Notes: a model not told the origin generated them from the sequence alone. 64,000 nt of DNA from Chelonoidis abingdonii (GCF_003597395.2 NC_133790.1:23667646-23731645); one strand, 5' to 3'; shown: positions 24,193-36,546, counted from the first letter of the stretch. Program-made: numbers and translations.

Positions 24193-24470
24193 CTGTTGTC
24201 GCGGCGCTCGGGCAGGAGTCGGGGCGGGGCCCAGGCGCGGCGGGGGGGAGATCGTCATCAGCCTCTTGGGCGGTGCAGCCCCCCGGGCCGCAGGAGCGGG
24301 GCCCGCCCCGGTTTCTGCGGTTCAAGGGATGCCCCTTATTGGGAGCCTCAGGACCCACCCCCGCTCCTCGAGCGCCCGACCGTGCAACGGATCCCACGTC
24401 GCGTTACAAACGTGCCGCGACACAGCAAACGGCAGCGCGGGGTAGCCAGGGCGGAAGATGATACGTGGGG

Positions 24471-27400
24471 TGGGGGTCTTCTCCAAGACTCTGCCCTCCC
24501 ACCCCCCGGCTTGCAGCCTAGTGCGCCGCTTTTCACAATCGGGTTCCTCTTTGTGCCTCTGCGCTGATCAGCAGTGCAACAGCTATCAAGGTTGCCATTT
24601 AAATTGTCAGCAGTAGGCTTCGGGGTTAACGCATCCCTAGAGATGAGTAGGAGCACTTGACATCGTGCTCAGAGCTATTGGCAATGCTTTTCCCAGGAGT
24701 TAGGGTGCCTGGCTGACATTACACCAGTGGCTGGTATGTTTTATGCAGGGCCATAAGCCTGCTGGCCATGTATTATAAATCATCATCCCATTTCCTGACC
24801 GGCCTGTCCACATCCAGGATTCTCCCATGTGCCGAAGTATAATTTTGTCCCATAAATCCTGTGTTTGGAGGCCAGTTCTCTTACAGCTGTTAAGGCTGGA
24901 GATGTGGGAAGCAGGAGATTATCTGAAATAGAGCTGAAAGAGTCTGGCAGAGCTTTTCCACCCACTAGCTTTTTACAGCAATAGAATTACTCCCTTTCCT
25001 TTTAAATACAGTCGTGGGGCCCCCTCTGTGATTTTTCCTATTTTCACAACTCTCTGCAGCAGTGATGGAAAGAATTTGCCTGGCACAGGGCACAGCATAT
25101 AACTCCTGCCCACCCTCCCATGACAGCCTCCTGTGCTGGTGCAAAAGGGAACCTTCCCTCGCCTCAGCACACTCACCTGAACATTCATTTTCTCATTGCT
25201 AGACCTGATTTAAAGCAGAATGGAAATTACTTCAGATTCTTGCATAACAGATTCCTATATTTGTAGGGTCACACATATGTTCCTTTTAAAAATTTAATTA
25301 GCAAGAAGATCCAAAATGCCAATTGTAATTAAAAATGTTCCTGGTGAGAAGAGTCTTTCACTTTCCAAATTGGCACATATCTGGGCTCGGTCAAATGGTA
25401 GTTTTGCAGGTAATTTTGCAAAGGCTTCAGGGCTTAATCCTGCCCTCATTGAGGGAAACAACGTAACTTGCACTCACTTAATTGGGAGCAAGATTGGGTG
25501 TAGTTTCTGTAGGACCAGAAAAGCTATGAAGCCAGTTCTCTAGGGCACAAAGGCAGCTTTGTGCTGCTCTGCTCTGAAACCAGTTTATATGGCTATGGAA
25601 GGCTTAATTCCAGCATTAGGGGAACCCTGAGTGGCACAGAGCTACTACAGCAGCTCTTACACCCTTTTCTTGGGTGTTGGTGTCAGGGATGTGGCCAGGG
25701 AAACACAGACATGGCTGAGGCATCCTTAGAGACTTCCAAAGTGGTTCACATGGAAAGAAGTGTCACCATAGCAAAGAGAAAGTCAGCTGAGAGGCTCTGC
25801 CCACACATCTCACAAACATGAGTCACTTGAAACCCAAATCAGCAGATATACTGACATTAACTTGATATGAAATTGACCTTTATTTGATTTTACTTTCTTG
25901 GATTCATGATCCATCAAGTTCCTCCAGGTCAGGGCTGTGGCACACTGACACAGGAGCTGTGTGGAAGCTTTCCAGGGCCAACACTCAGTTAGTTTTTTGT
26001 TTGTAGGGATATACTTGAGTCAAAACCCCACACTCAAACACGCCCAGAGCTTGGATCCAGATCTGAATTTTCTAGCTCAGGCCCAGCCACCACAGCTGGC
26101 ATTAATTGCTCCACTTCACTGACCGTCTCAGCAGAGAGACAAAGGGCTGAACAGGCCCTGGATACTAAATTAACCCTCTTACCCAATCCCTCCAAATCAG
26201 GATTATGGCTCATTGGTGGGGACAGGTGGAGAAACCTGCATTGTTGCTGTCTGTTCTGAGCATAAACAGAAGACAAGTGTCTCCAGCGTTTCTGACAGCA
26301 GCACTAACATCCCATAAAAACATTACAAAAAACTTGTAGGCTACTTAGTTCATCACACTTTCTTCTTTGCTTTTCTTAACCCTAGCTAGTGTTCCTCTGT
26401 GACTTTTTACGTTCCTTAACTATTCAGGTTCCCCCACTCTAGATTCTTCTCCTTCATAATCCAACTTAACTCCTCTGTTCTCTGTCAAGTTAAAAAAATA
26501 AAACCACCTCTTTCTGGAATCCATAGCAAATTAAACATCTGATCCTGTGCTTGTATGTGTTCTGGCTGGGTCTCAGTGAGACTTCCTAGCTCTTCCACAT
26601 GCCTGCTTTCAAGGTATTCAAAGCCTGCAAGCCTTGGACTGTGTGACCCTAAAGCAGTCCAGTGTCAGACAGAAAGAGGCTCACTGGTACCAGGCATAGC
26701 TGCTGACTCTGGGGGTGCTCCAGGGCTTAAGCACCCACTGAAGAAAAAAATAGGGGGTGCACAGCACCCACAAGCCACCAGTAAATGGCAGGAGCATGTC
26801 CATGGTGCACAGTGAAACTGGAAGGTGGTAAGAACCCACCGGCAGAAACAAAAATCAGTGCCTGAGGTACCAGGTAATGAGTTTCAGCTGGCCTGACCAA
26901 TGGAGTGTACCCAATGCAGTATGGTTATAATCTGTATCCAAAAGGTGTCATGCAGTAAGTCATTGAAAAACTAATAACTCACTGATCATTAATATTCTTG
27001 TGTGATTAAGAGTTATGGATATATGATGCAAATAAGACTAAAATGTATTTAAACCAGGCATGTCACAGGGAGTTGGTAAACAGGTCTGCCCTAGACAAAG
27101 GAATGTGCATTTGCCTCTCTGACCAGCCTGGTCATCAGACAGAGACAATGAAGGCCTATTTACATATAAAGGTAAACAAAGCTATGGAGCAGGGGAGAAG
27201 ACAGGATGCATGGTGTCTACTCTCCAGCAGAGAGAGAAACTTTATCTGGCTATAAAGACAGGGGGATGGAACCTCAAGTGATAAGCAATTGAATCAACTG
27301 ATTGCATACAATGTCACTGCATTATAAAAGTATAATGAGTGAGGTGTTTGATGAAAGTTTATGACACACTGGTGATTAACATCATCGTGACATGTAAAAA

Positions 27401-27600
27401 AATAATAGCCTGGAAGCATGGTTTGGTGGTTTAATCCTGGGATTAGGAACCAGGGGAAAAAAGTCACCAGTCTGTGCTCAGAATGAGGTACAGAAGAATA
27501 AGAGCGATGCCACAGAGAACCCACCTGCCCTTAGAAAGAGAGCAAAGAGAGGTCTAGTTATGGACCACTCATATGCTCTCTAGAATTTGATAGGACAACC
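24471..27600. other. Upstream intergenic region of PRKAB1
   Basis: No gene found. It contains the short repeat at 26690-26815 and two diverged copies of the 'tccaggtcagg' motif (near 25921 and 26186). The rest is unassigned. Confidence 0.5.
26690..26815. repeat. Dispersed 'gctgctgactc...gggtgctcca' repeat, copy 1
   Basis: Reads 'gctgactctgggggtgctcc', 'aagcacccactg', an A-rich run, then 'gggggtgcacagcaccca'. The same arrangement occurs at 61741-61860. It is a short palindromic-type interspersed repeat of unknown class. Confidence 0.6.
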
Positions 27601-27775
27601 TGGTGTAATGGCCATGGCAGCAAGAGCTGCACAAATATCTAACAGAGAGAAAGTGAGATAAAAAATATCCTGAGTTCTAATCCTCGCTCTAACACCAACT
27701 CCCTCTATTGCCTTGAGGAAGAGTTTTAATCTCTCTCCCCCTTAGTTTTCCCATCTGTAAAATAGGGATAGTTAC
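27600..27775 (+). mobile_element. MIR-type SINE
   Basis: 'gagttctaatcctcgctct' at about 27672 (tRNA B-box-like area) is followed by 'tagttttcccatctgtaaaa' at 27743, the conserved MIR core and tail. The 5' part is degraded. Confidence 0.6.
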
Positions 27776-27860
27776 AAATCATAGAGATGTAGGCCAGGAA
27801 GGGACCTCGAGAGGTCATCTAGTCCATACCCTGCACTAAGGCAGTATTAAGTATACCTAG
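27776..27860 (-). mobile_element. CR1 LINE 3' end fragment, antisense
   Basis: It reads 'aatcatagagatgtaggcca' and 'ggtcatctagtccataccc', the classic CR1 3' terminal region in antisense orientation. It abuts the MIR on its left. Confidence 0.75.
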
Positions 27861-29008
27861 GCTGTCCTTTTCAGATAATGATACTTAGTAAAAATAGGTG
27901 AATATTGCACAAACATTTCTTGAAATATAAATTCAGATTTTTAAATAAATTTGCTCCAGGTGTGTTTAAGTCCCTTTGTGTTCACTGTCCATTAACAAGT
28001 ATGAGCTAGAGTTTCCCAAATGCTTATGGAAAGCAAATGTTATGCTTGGGCATTCAAATGCTTACAGAGAACTAATTTTAAATAACTTTCCATGAGTGAT
28101 CACACCAGAAACTCTGTTATAAAGGTTATACTTGTCCAGTAAGGGAACAGAAACAATACCATGTGACCTAGATGACCAATCATAATTAAGCAACATAGCT
28201 TGGATTTCAAATGGCAAACCCCAAGGTGAGAGAAATGGCTCAAAAAATCATTGAATAACAAATCCATTTGAGAAAAACCATGATTCGCATACAGACATTC
28301 CACAAGGTGCAAAAAGCAAAATGAACTGAATATTACATAGTAAGTATTATTCACTCAGCTCTTTATCATCTCATAAGTGGTGTGTGAGGTTCAGCTAGAT
28401 AATGTTTGTAAAACGTTTTTGAGATAAAGTGTTATATGCGGTACATGTTTTTTCATTACATCATTAACGAAAAGAAAGGGGCAAATCTGTCTCCCTTTAT
28501 TACCATCTGTAGCCTGTTTGAAGTCAAGGGGAATACTCAGGTGAGTAACGCAAGCAGGACATGGCCCTATTATTAAAACTGATAAGCAGTGACACATGCA
28601 GAAATTAATTTTTAAAAGGATTTTGTTTATTGTTCAGAATGATGTTAAAATTAGAGCTGGCTGGGAATTTTCTGACAGAGTTTTGTCAGAAAATGCCAAT
28701 TTATCACCCTGAGATGTTTTTCAGAAATCTCTCTGGTTTGACAAACTTCTAGTGAGCCTCAGGAAGGGTTCCAATGCAAACCTAGGGCCTCCAGCTCTGA
28801 GCAGCCCATCCTGCGAATAGCCACTGCCAGAGAGCCTGGGCTTCATGAGTCTGCAGCTTTGGGGTAGCCCCTCCATGTCAGGGCTTCTAGAGCTGCCAGG
28901 TTCCCTGCCAAGGAGCAGGAGCCTAGAAACCCAGGGGGCTCTCAAGCTTGATGTGACAGAGCCAGAAGCCCAGCAGCCCTGGAATCCATGGCTCTAGGCT
29001 CCCAGAGC
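27861..29008. other. Unassigned intergenic stretch
   Basis: I see no coding region, RNA gene or recognisable repeat between the CR1 fragment and duplication block B. Confidence 0.5.
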
Positions 29009-29055
29009 ATATTTTGTTTTGGAAACATCCTCTGTTGGTTCCCATGAACTGGGCT
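29009..29055 (+). repeat. Local duplication block B, left copy
   Basis: The run 'atattttgttttggaaaca' to 'cccatgaactgggct' recurs in the same orientation at 31979-32034. There the right copy has a 9-bp internal repeat of aaacatcc. See the finding on the two-block duplication. Confidence 0.85.
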
Positions 29056-29274
29056 CGAGAGTTTCACAGTGCAATGCTAATGCTAAAGTCTAATTATGAC
29101 AGTTCAGATGTCAAGATTGTTAACTAGTTCATAGCTGATCATTTTAGCAGAAAGATCTCTAGTTCTTCTGGGAGTGTTGGATGGAAGCTAGTTATGCTCA
29201 GGTCAAAACAGATCGTATTTTTAATAAGTTACATTTATCAGAAATTCTTGTTAAATTTTTCACAGAAAGTCAGT

Positions 29275-29475
29275 CTTGTGACTAGTGCATTGGACTAGGA
29301 TTCAGCAGGTCTGAGTTCTAATCCCAGAGCTGACACCAGCATGCTAGGTGACATAGCTATGTGATTCGACCTCTCTGAGCCTCAGTTGCAGGGATAATGA
29401 TGCTTACCACTTATGTGCCTTGAGATCAACTGATGAAAAGTACTATATAAGAGTTAGATATTATTATCATGCTAT
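29275..29475 (+). mobile_element. MIR-type SINE
   Basis: tRNA-like head 'gactaggattcagcaggtct' with 'gagttctaatccc' (B-box), then 'gacctctctgagcctcagtt' and 'tgatgaaaagtactatataag'. Nearly full-length MIR structure, between duplication blocks B and A. Confidence 0.7.
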
Positions 29476-29510
29476 TGATTTTTTAACTGTTGATTCAACT
29501 GAGAATTTTG

Positions 29511-29667
29511 CTTGAAAGTGTATGTCACAATATCGCCCTGCGTAATTTTTAATATCTGTCTTTCCCAGAATAGAATCTCAGTGCTTTGCAGATGATGGGT
29601 GCAATATTAGAATTCAACATTCCTATCATGTCTGGTGGGATCTTGCCCTGCTTACTCAGTTCTTCAT
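29511..29667 (+). repeat. Local duplication block A, left copy
   Basis: About 155 bp from 'cttgaaagtgtatgtcacaa' to 'tactcagttcttcat'. It recurs inverted at 31822-31975 with roughly nine in ten bases the same by eye. Confidence 0.88.
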
Positions 29668-29809
29668 AAAACTCCCACTGAAATCAATGGAAGATTTTCC
29701 CACGCAAAGGCTGAATAAGAAAACCAGGTTTGGACCAATAAAAATAATGCTTTACTCTTATGTGGTGTTTTACATCCGTTAAGTAAGTAATCTTCACAAT
29801 CTCCCAGTG

Positions 29810-29955
29810 ATACAGAAAAGTATTATCCCCATTTTACAGACAGTAAAGTGAGGCAAATGAGGTGAAGTGACTTGTTCAAGGCTACAAAGGGAGTCAGTGG
29901 CACAGCTGGGATTTGGAATCAGTGACTCCTCGCTCCCAGTACTGTTCTCAGACCA
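29810..29955 (-). mobile_element. MIR-type SINE, antisense
   Basis: 'ccccattttacagacagtaa' then 'gtgacttgttcaaggctaca' and 'cacagctgggatttggaatc': the MIR core read in reverse. Confidence 0.65.
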
Positions 29956-31821
29956 TTAAGCCAGCCCACTTGTTTTACCATGGGGCTTTTGTCTTGAGTC
30001 AGCACCTGCTGGATTGGGCCCATTATGAAGATGCATTACACCCTGCAGAGTTGGAGGAGAAAAATGGGCTATCAGGTTTGCATTGTAAAATGATGTTGGA
30101 GTCAGTGAAACACCAGAGCTGTAGGAAATCCAAGGAATATGAGATGCCAGTATGGAAACTCCGAGCAGGACAAGAGAATCTTCCTCCTGCTGGCAAAACT
30201 GCCCCAGACCTGAGATTTTTCTCTGCACCCTTCTTGCATCCTTCAGGCACTTGCTACTTCTTGAAAGCAAGCCCTCTTTTCCTCCCTGCATGTGTTACAG
30301 GCAGAGACAGATGGAAACTTTAAATTGCTGGCCTCAGCTTCTGGAACAGATTAAGATCTTTCACTTCTTACAGGACAGCTGCATTCTGCAAAACAGCAGT
30401 GTGCATGTATCCTGATATGTAACTCTAGAGCAAGGCTTCTAAATATAAGAGGCGTTTCTGCTCTGCCCTACAAAGTGTGTCAGACAAATGTTTAAACAAC
30501 GTGCTGTATATATTTCATTAGATTGAGCAGCAAATTAATACCAGTAGGACCACACAAAGATGAAGTCCTGCAATGCTGATCTGCTGGGATATCAGCAAGC
30601 TTCACAGTTCATGCACTGAAGATTAGCACTGGAGCACCCAATTTCAAAGAATCACTTTAAGAATGATCAGTCAAACACACACATCTGTGTTAATGGGAAA
30701 TTAAAAACCACAGCAGCATAAATTCAACTGGTCCTTATGTGATGACACTGGGTCTGTGTGTGCCTCTGGAGTTCGCCTGTCCCCATGTGCTCACACCGTG
30801 TCTGTGTGTGACCCGTGAAGGTAGCCTGTCTCCCCCACGTGCTCTCTCACTAGGTCTGCACGTGCCTGGCTCTGCAACTTCGTCATGCCTATGTGTTCTG
30901 GAGGCCATGTGCATTCATGTTCTGTTCTGGATGAGAGAGGGAGGATGTGCGCCTCTATCCCTGGAAACAGCCTGTACTTGTATGCTGTCGCAGTGTCTGC
31001 CTGTCAACAGCCTGTGTCTATGTGCTGTTATAGAGTGCGTATCTATCTGGCTGTATGCAGCCTGTACTCATCTGTTGATCTGGGGCCTGATTCTGCTTTT
31101 CTTTATAGCCAGTGACTTGACTGGACTTACTCCAAATTTGCACTAGCAAGAGGAGAATCAAGCTTGTTGGCCAGGATCCTTTTACGGTGCTTAGGCACAC
31201 ATCCACCTCTTTAGACACCTGAGTCCACCCTTGAGGCACCACTGCCATTTTCAAAACTGCTGCTTAGCTGCCACCTAACCCCACGGGTGCTGCATTTCCA
31301 CCCGTCAGCATTTGCAAAGTCACGTAAGCGCTGCTGCTGACACACAGCTAATGACTTGCTGAAAGCCATTGCTCAAGCCAAAACCGCGGGCGCCCCAAAG
31401 CAGGATTCTCAGACTGGGCAGGAACATGCCTGTCTCACCAGCGGAGCCTGGGCCTATTGGCATGCTCAGAGCACACCTAACACCTTTTACCTGCCCTCCC
31501 CCAATCAGGAGGGCCAGAGACAGGCCATTGATGGCTGAGGAGCAGCAGAGCACCAGCACAAAAGACAGACAGGGGCATCAGGCAATGTTGGCCGAGTGTG
31601 AGAGAGGTATGGAGTGTGAACAGGAGATGGTTTGGGCTGCTAGGGTAACAAGCTATTTAAGTGGCTGACGTGGCTTAAGTGCCTGGTTCCAGGAGAAGGT
31701 CTGCAGCTGAGGAAATCCAAGTGAGGGGAGGCTCGTGTCTCTGGCCCACCAGACAGATGCACCAGGTCAGAAGCTTAGATGCCTAAATCCCTTCTTCTTC
31801 CTGCCCCGCCTTCAGCATGTC
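29956..31821. other. Unassigned intergenic stretch with a degenerate tandem repeat
   Basis: From about 30740 to 31075 the sequence repeats loose 40-50-bp units around 'cagcctgt', 'tgtgtctatgtgct' and similar, which open frames in two registers. I see no gene and no other named repeat. Confidence 0.45.
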
Positions 31822-31975
31822 ATGAAGAACTGAGTAAGCAGGGCAGGATCCCACTGACATGATAGGAGTGTTGAACTCTAATATTGCACCCGTCATCTGC
31901 AAAGCACTAAGATTCTGTTCTGAGTAAGACATATTAAAAATTACACAGGGCGATATTGTGACATACACTTTCAAG
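31822..31975 (-). repeat. Local duplication block A, right copy (inverted)
   Basis: The inverted counterpart of 29511-29667. It stops only a few bases before the right copy of block B starts. Confidence 0.88.
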
Positions 31976-31978
31976 GAA

Positions 31979-32034
31979 ATATTTTGTTTTGGAAACATCC
32001 AAAACATCCTCTGTTGGTTCCCATGAACTGGGCT
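31979..32034 (+). repeat. Local duplication block B, right copy (direct)
   Basis: The direct counterpart of 29009-29055 with a 9-bp insertion that repeats aaacatcc. It is followed immediately by a MITE arm. Confidence 0.85.
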
Positions 32035-32035
32035 T

Positions 32036-32122
32036 AAGAGCCCAAGCAGCTGCCCGAGCTGCAATGTCCACGCTGCTATTTTTAGCATGCTAGCTCGAGC
32101 CAAGCTAGCATGAGTCTGTGTA
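32036..32122 (-). mobile_element. MITE arm inverted relative to 32451-32538
   Basis: From 'gagcccaagcagctgcccga' to 'tagcatgagtctgtgt' it is an inverted near-copy of 32451-32538. It is either a truncated second insertion or one arm of a larger fold-back. Confidence 0.7.
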
Positions 32123-32274
32123 GGATGTCATTCCTGGCCAGTGCAGGTGGCTTCCAATTCAGCTGACCAGCTTCTGAAAATCCCTTCACTAGGTGCCTAA
32201 CTCTTCCCATGCACTGTCTGGGGAGCCTGGGTGCATAGCTCAAGGCTGAGGATTCCACTAACGACAGGCCACTT

Positions 32275-32545
32275 AGGGTGCATCTACACAGCAATTAAAC
32301 ACCCATGGCTGGCCCAGATCAGCTGACTTGGGCTGGCAGGACTCCAGCTGCGGGGCTATAAAATTGCAGTTAGACATTCAGGAGCCTGAGCTCTGGGACC
32401 CCATGAGGTACATCGACACTGCAGCTGGGAGCAAGCCTCCCAGCCCAGGTACACAGACTCATACTAGCTTGGCTCGAGCTAGCACACTAAAAATAGCAGT
32501 GTGGACATTGCAGTTTGGGCAGCTGCTTGGGCTCTTCACCCTGGA
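32275..32545 (+). mobile_element. hAT-type MITE ('agggtgcatctacaca' family)
   Basis: It starts agggtgcatctacacagc and carries a right arm 'actaaaaatagcagtgtgga'. Two further related elements occur nearby (33499-33692 and 36547-36779). The right end is uncertain. Confidence 0.6.
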
Positions 32546-33498
32546 CTGCGTGAGCAGCACCAACTAAGCCAGGCCAGTCTTTGTTCTTGGCCTGGTTCCT
32601 TTTATTCTGAAACCTAATTTTTCCAAAGTGGTTTGAAAAAAAACCAAACTAATCATTAAAATAACAATAATAAAAAAAATGAGTGACAAGGAACCTTAGG
32701 AAAAAGACACTTCCCACACACCAGCGTGAACATGATTAATTAAAACCAAATTTTATTCTGCCTCTCAATGACAATTTTGTTACACCTGATAATAATGCAA
32801 GCTACAAAACGTTTGTAATCAGTGAAACAGTATCCAAAAATCATTAAGACATGCTCAGAATGGGGCAGTTTCTGAGGTTATTGAAATCAGTGGCAAACAA
32901 ACTCCTAACTGGGCAAACTCTACCAGTGTAAATCCTGAGTGAATCAATCATCTTGGTGGAATGACTCAAGATTTATACTAGTGTTATTAAGAACAGAATT
33001 TACATCACTGACTTCAATGAAAAAATCAGAAATTGGCCAACATGAAGGCAGAAACAAACAAAACCCCCACAGTACAATTTTGTTAAAAACTTTACCTCAG
33101 TGCACAGAAAATACACTCTGTTGCCGGATATATGCTTTGACAGGCACAGGGTTTTGAAGATTATTCCTCTGCAGTAGCGTAGTTGTACTTGTTCCAGGCA
33201 TGATTTTCTTATTTATGCCTGTTTTACACCAGTAAAATCCTACTGATTGCAGTGGAGTCACTCCTGAGTTACGCCATTGCGAATGAGAGGAGAATGAGTG
33301 TAAACTGAAATTGTAATAATAACTTAGCCGACGGAGCTACAACGACTTAGCCCAGTGGAGGACGTGACCTTCCATGTTAATCTTTACTGCACTTCATCCT
33401 TCTTGAGCACCAATTATTTTGCTTACAAAAACAAATTTGTTCTCTTAAGTTTTCAGCTAAGAAAGTGCAGTTGTGTTGTCCTGCATTCTGGCCTCCTT

Positions 33499-33692
33499 AG
33501 AGTGCATCTACACAGCCCCTGGCAGCAAGTCCACCCCCTCCCTAAGCTTCTGACTCCAAGTTCCAGCCCAAGCTGCCACTTCAGAGCATTGTCCACACAG
33601 CTATTTTTACAGTGTTAGTGCAAGGCGTGCTAGCCTGAGTGTGTTGATCCAGGCTGAGAGGTTCTCTACCCTGGGCTGTGTGGACATACCCC
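33499..33692. mobile_element. MITE with terminal inverted repeats
   Basis: Ends agagtgcatctacacagccc and gggctgtgtggacatacccc are inverse of one another with a few changes. The inside is palindromic in places ('cagctatttttacagtg'). Confidence 0.7.
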
Positions 33693-34805
33693 CACTCTTA
33701 CTGATCAGTACCTCACTCTCCGAGCAGGTCGTTGTATTATTAGTCCGATGCTACTCAGCGTCACTCAGGGTGGCAGGATCTGTCTCTTACCAAGTGCCCT
33801 GACATACAAACGATCGCGGCAGGATGAGTTGGTGAATCAAACACAAACACTAATGAAGTGGGGCACAATCCGATGAACTGATTTGCTAGAGACACTGTAA
33901 AAAATGGATTGACAAGCACATCAACAAGCACCTACTCTGTCAGAAAAAAATGAGAAAATGCTCTTATAGACACAGCACAGAAGAGGAAAATACGCTTAGT
34001 GCACGTTCAAAGTGTGTGTGGGGGACAATGCAAGGTGGCTCAATAGTACAAGACAACAGATGTGAGAGATCGTTTGGAGGAAATGCATATAGATTCACAA
34101 TATGGGACAAGAGATTCCCTTCATAATCAACTGATTGAAATCAGCCTTAAGATGGTGAAAAAAATAGACAGAAAAGCTCGGGATGACTCGGAAGGAAAGA
34201 ACTGCAGGTTCAGGATGACTCTATAGCAGAGGAAAAACTGACCACAAATTCGTTAATTAGTATGATTACATGCTGAGGCAATTTTAAAATATTATACAAA
34301 TCTTTCAGGGCCCAATCCAAAGCCCCATGATGTCAATGGGAGTCATTACTAGCTTCATCAGGCTTAGGATGAGGCCATGAATCATGTGCTGTAAACAGTA
34401 TAGACAAGTTGGTTTTGTGTCACTAAGTTCAACCAGTGAACGCCCATGGATTCAGGGCACCCTCTGCATAAGAGAGCAAGTAAAGTCGTACAGTGGGTTC
34501 TTGGCCCTTTGTGACCGTTAGGATAGGAGGGTGTGCATTGCTCTATACAAGATTCTTTTTCAAATAAATAACTTTGCACATCTGGTCACACCGCTTTGAT
34601 GTGCTAACTTTGGACTATTAGTTCATCCACCAGCAACTTGCCTCTGGAGAGGGACTTGGAGGGTCAAATCTAACAGTCTGGAATGAAGGATTTTTTTCCC
34701 CCTTCTTCACGCATTTCCTTCCCAGAGTTTAGATAATGATAATCCTTCATGCTCAGTCCTGGTCTTCAGATAGCATGCTGCAATGGCACAAAAATATGTA
34801 TTTTT

Positions 34806-34831
34806 GAGAGAGAGAGAGAGAGAGAGAGAGA
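34806..34831 (+). repeat. (GA)n microsatellite
   Basis: A clean run of about 13 GA dinucleotides. Confidence 0.97.
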
Positions 34832-36059
34832 TCCGCATTTAAATTATTCATTCTACAGGCCAAATGGATGCATTATTTAATGGTACTTGTTCCTATTAAA
34901 CAAACATCCCAGTGGATTAGTAGTTCAATATACTTCTGAAGCAAAGCATTATGTTTCCATTGGTATCAGGCTACTCTCGGTCAGACTTGAATTTTTAATC
35001 AGGGTTACCTAAATCAGTGTAGGCTAGGATCGTCTGATTGCCAGGAAACAGTCTAATGTTTGCTAAGGGGTCAGTCAACATTTTCAAAAGGGCAATAGGA
35101 GCTCTTTCTCCTTAAACAGTAAAAATCAGCCAGGCAAGAACATGGTTTTGCAGGTGACACCGATGTCTGATATTGTGGCAATGCATTATGGGTTGTCAAG
35201 GTCCTTATTCAAGGCCTGATCGCCCCTCCTGTGGGCTGTGGGTAGGGGAGGAAAACTCTGAGAGGTTCCCTTTATGGAGTTTCCTTCCGATTCTTGTGCT
35301 GGGGGCAGGGCTTGCCTGCCCCCCAGAGAAACAGCAGGTGTGGCCCTCAGAACTCATGGCTCCCTCAAGGGTTATGCTGATTTCACAGGATACTCTAGGG
35401 TGCTGGGCTCTCTGTTGTTCCCCCTCCCTCTTTTCTGGACAATTTCCATAATGTCTCCCGCAATCAGCTGCCCCAGGAATGCCTTAAAGGAGATGCCAAG
35501 CATGAAAGAGGGAGCTCTACTAAACAGTAAATGCAGCCTCAGACTGTGTTTACTCTTTAGAAAATTTACAGCTGGGAACTGAGCAGGACTAAGTTCGGTC
35601 CTCAATGGAAGGGCAAAATCTGGAGCAGACGGTCCCCTCCATGCACAGGTCTAAGGGAAACAATTGGGTCATCATTTTTAATTCAGTTCTTACTCAGGGA
35701 AATCTCGTTAAGGCTGGAGAGAAGGCTACCTGAGTCAGGACTTAGAGGATTCTCTGCCATTCCCAGGACCAGGCCAAAGACCAATAAGGACTTCCAGGCT
35801 TCCCCTAAGTTTTGCTGGGGTGCCCAAATTGTGCTCAATCAAAGGGGCTTCACTACCCATCTGCCAAGAGCTGGAGCTTCCCTTAGCTTATGGGAAACAG
35901 AGCAGGTTGCAGCCAGTCTCGTCTTCTATATAGAGGTGCAGGCTGCAGAGTTCACAGGTCTGAGCATTCAGGCTACATAGGCCACCCCATTAATAAATAG
36001 GAGGGAAGCTGCAGGCCATACTGTAGGATGACTGTTTGTCTGTCTCCATCCATTGTGTC
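34832..36059. other. Unassigned intergenic stretch
   Basis: Nothing that I can name. The open frames at 35173-35605 overlap in several registers and have no recognisable domain. Confidence 0.45.
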
Positions 36060-36195
36060 TTGTCTAAGATGGAAGCTCTTTGGGGAAAGGATCGCCTTTT
36101 TGTTCTGTGTTTGTCCAGCACCTAGCGTAATGGCATCCTGGTCACTGGCTAGGGCTCCTGGGTGCTACAGGAATGCAAATAATCATAATTAGCCA
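36060..36195 (+). mobile_element. L2/MIR-like 3' tail
   Basis: 'gatggaagctctttggggaa', 'ccagcacctagcgtaatgg' and 'gggctcctgggtgctacagg' are the widely shared 3' tail of amniote L2-type repeats. Confidence 0.6.
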
Positions 36196-36399
36196 AACTC
36201 TGGAGACCCTGCCCTAGGTGTGTTCTTTATCCTCCTCTCAAAATGCTGATGAAACTGAACAGCCCTGGACTCTGCTTGCTACTGGGCTATTTGGTTTATA
36301 AATACCTTTAACATGGTGCCTGTGGGCTAGGAGAAGGCATTTGTGGAGGGATGACTGTGCAGTTAACATCACAGTCACATTAGTTGGAGGAGACCAGAA

Positions 36400-36540
36400 C
36401 AGTGAGTGAAAAGATCTGGGTCCTGTGCCCACCTCTGCCAGAGTCTCGCTGTGTAACTGTGGGCAAGTCAAGTCATCTCGTGACTCCTTAATTTATCCTA
36501 TCTGGAACATGGAGAATATAATCATTTCAAGACTCACGGG
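36400..36540 (+). mobile_element. MIR-type SINE
   Basis: 'gatctgggtcctgtgcccac' then 'gtgtaactgtgggcaagtca' and 'ctggaacatggagaatata', matching the MIR body. Confidence 0.65.
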
Positions 36541-36546
36541 GTCATT

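Larger units (their letters stand above)
23500..24470. promoter_or_regulatory. CpG island promoter of PRKAB1
   Basis: Very GC-rich, CpG-dense sequence around the inferred non-coding exon 1. It holds several ETS-type sites (CTTCCGG on the plus strand) at about 24029, 24121, 24152 and 24184; a TATA box is not evident. The long open frames across it have CpG-island composition and do not resemble proteins. Transcription of PRKAB1 runs leftward from here. Confidence 0.8.

Noticed and set aside
23351..24461. Open frames of 261 and 328 residues in the CpG island
   Set aside because: They overlap in several registers on both strands with Pro/Arg/Gly-rich content and cross the PRKAB1 non-coding exon and its donor. 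They result from GC composition.
30370..30395. Candidate TMEM233 terminal exon (AG followed by Asn-Ala codons on the minus strand)
   Set aside because: It continues for several more codons before a stop, and the acceptor context is weak. A similar weak candidate lies near 40990, and neither is convincing.
30739..31146. 135-residue Cys-rich open frame
   Set aside because: It comes from a degenerate tandem repeat that also opens a second register, with no signal of selection visible.
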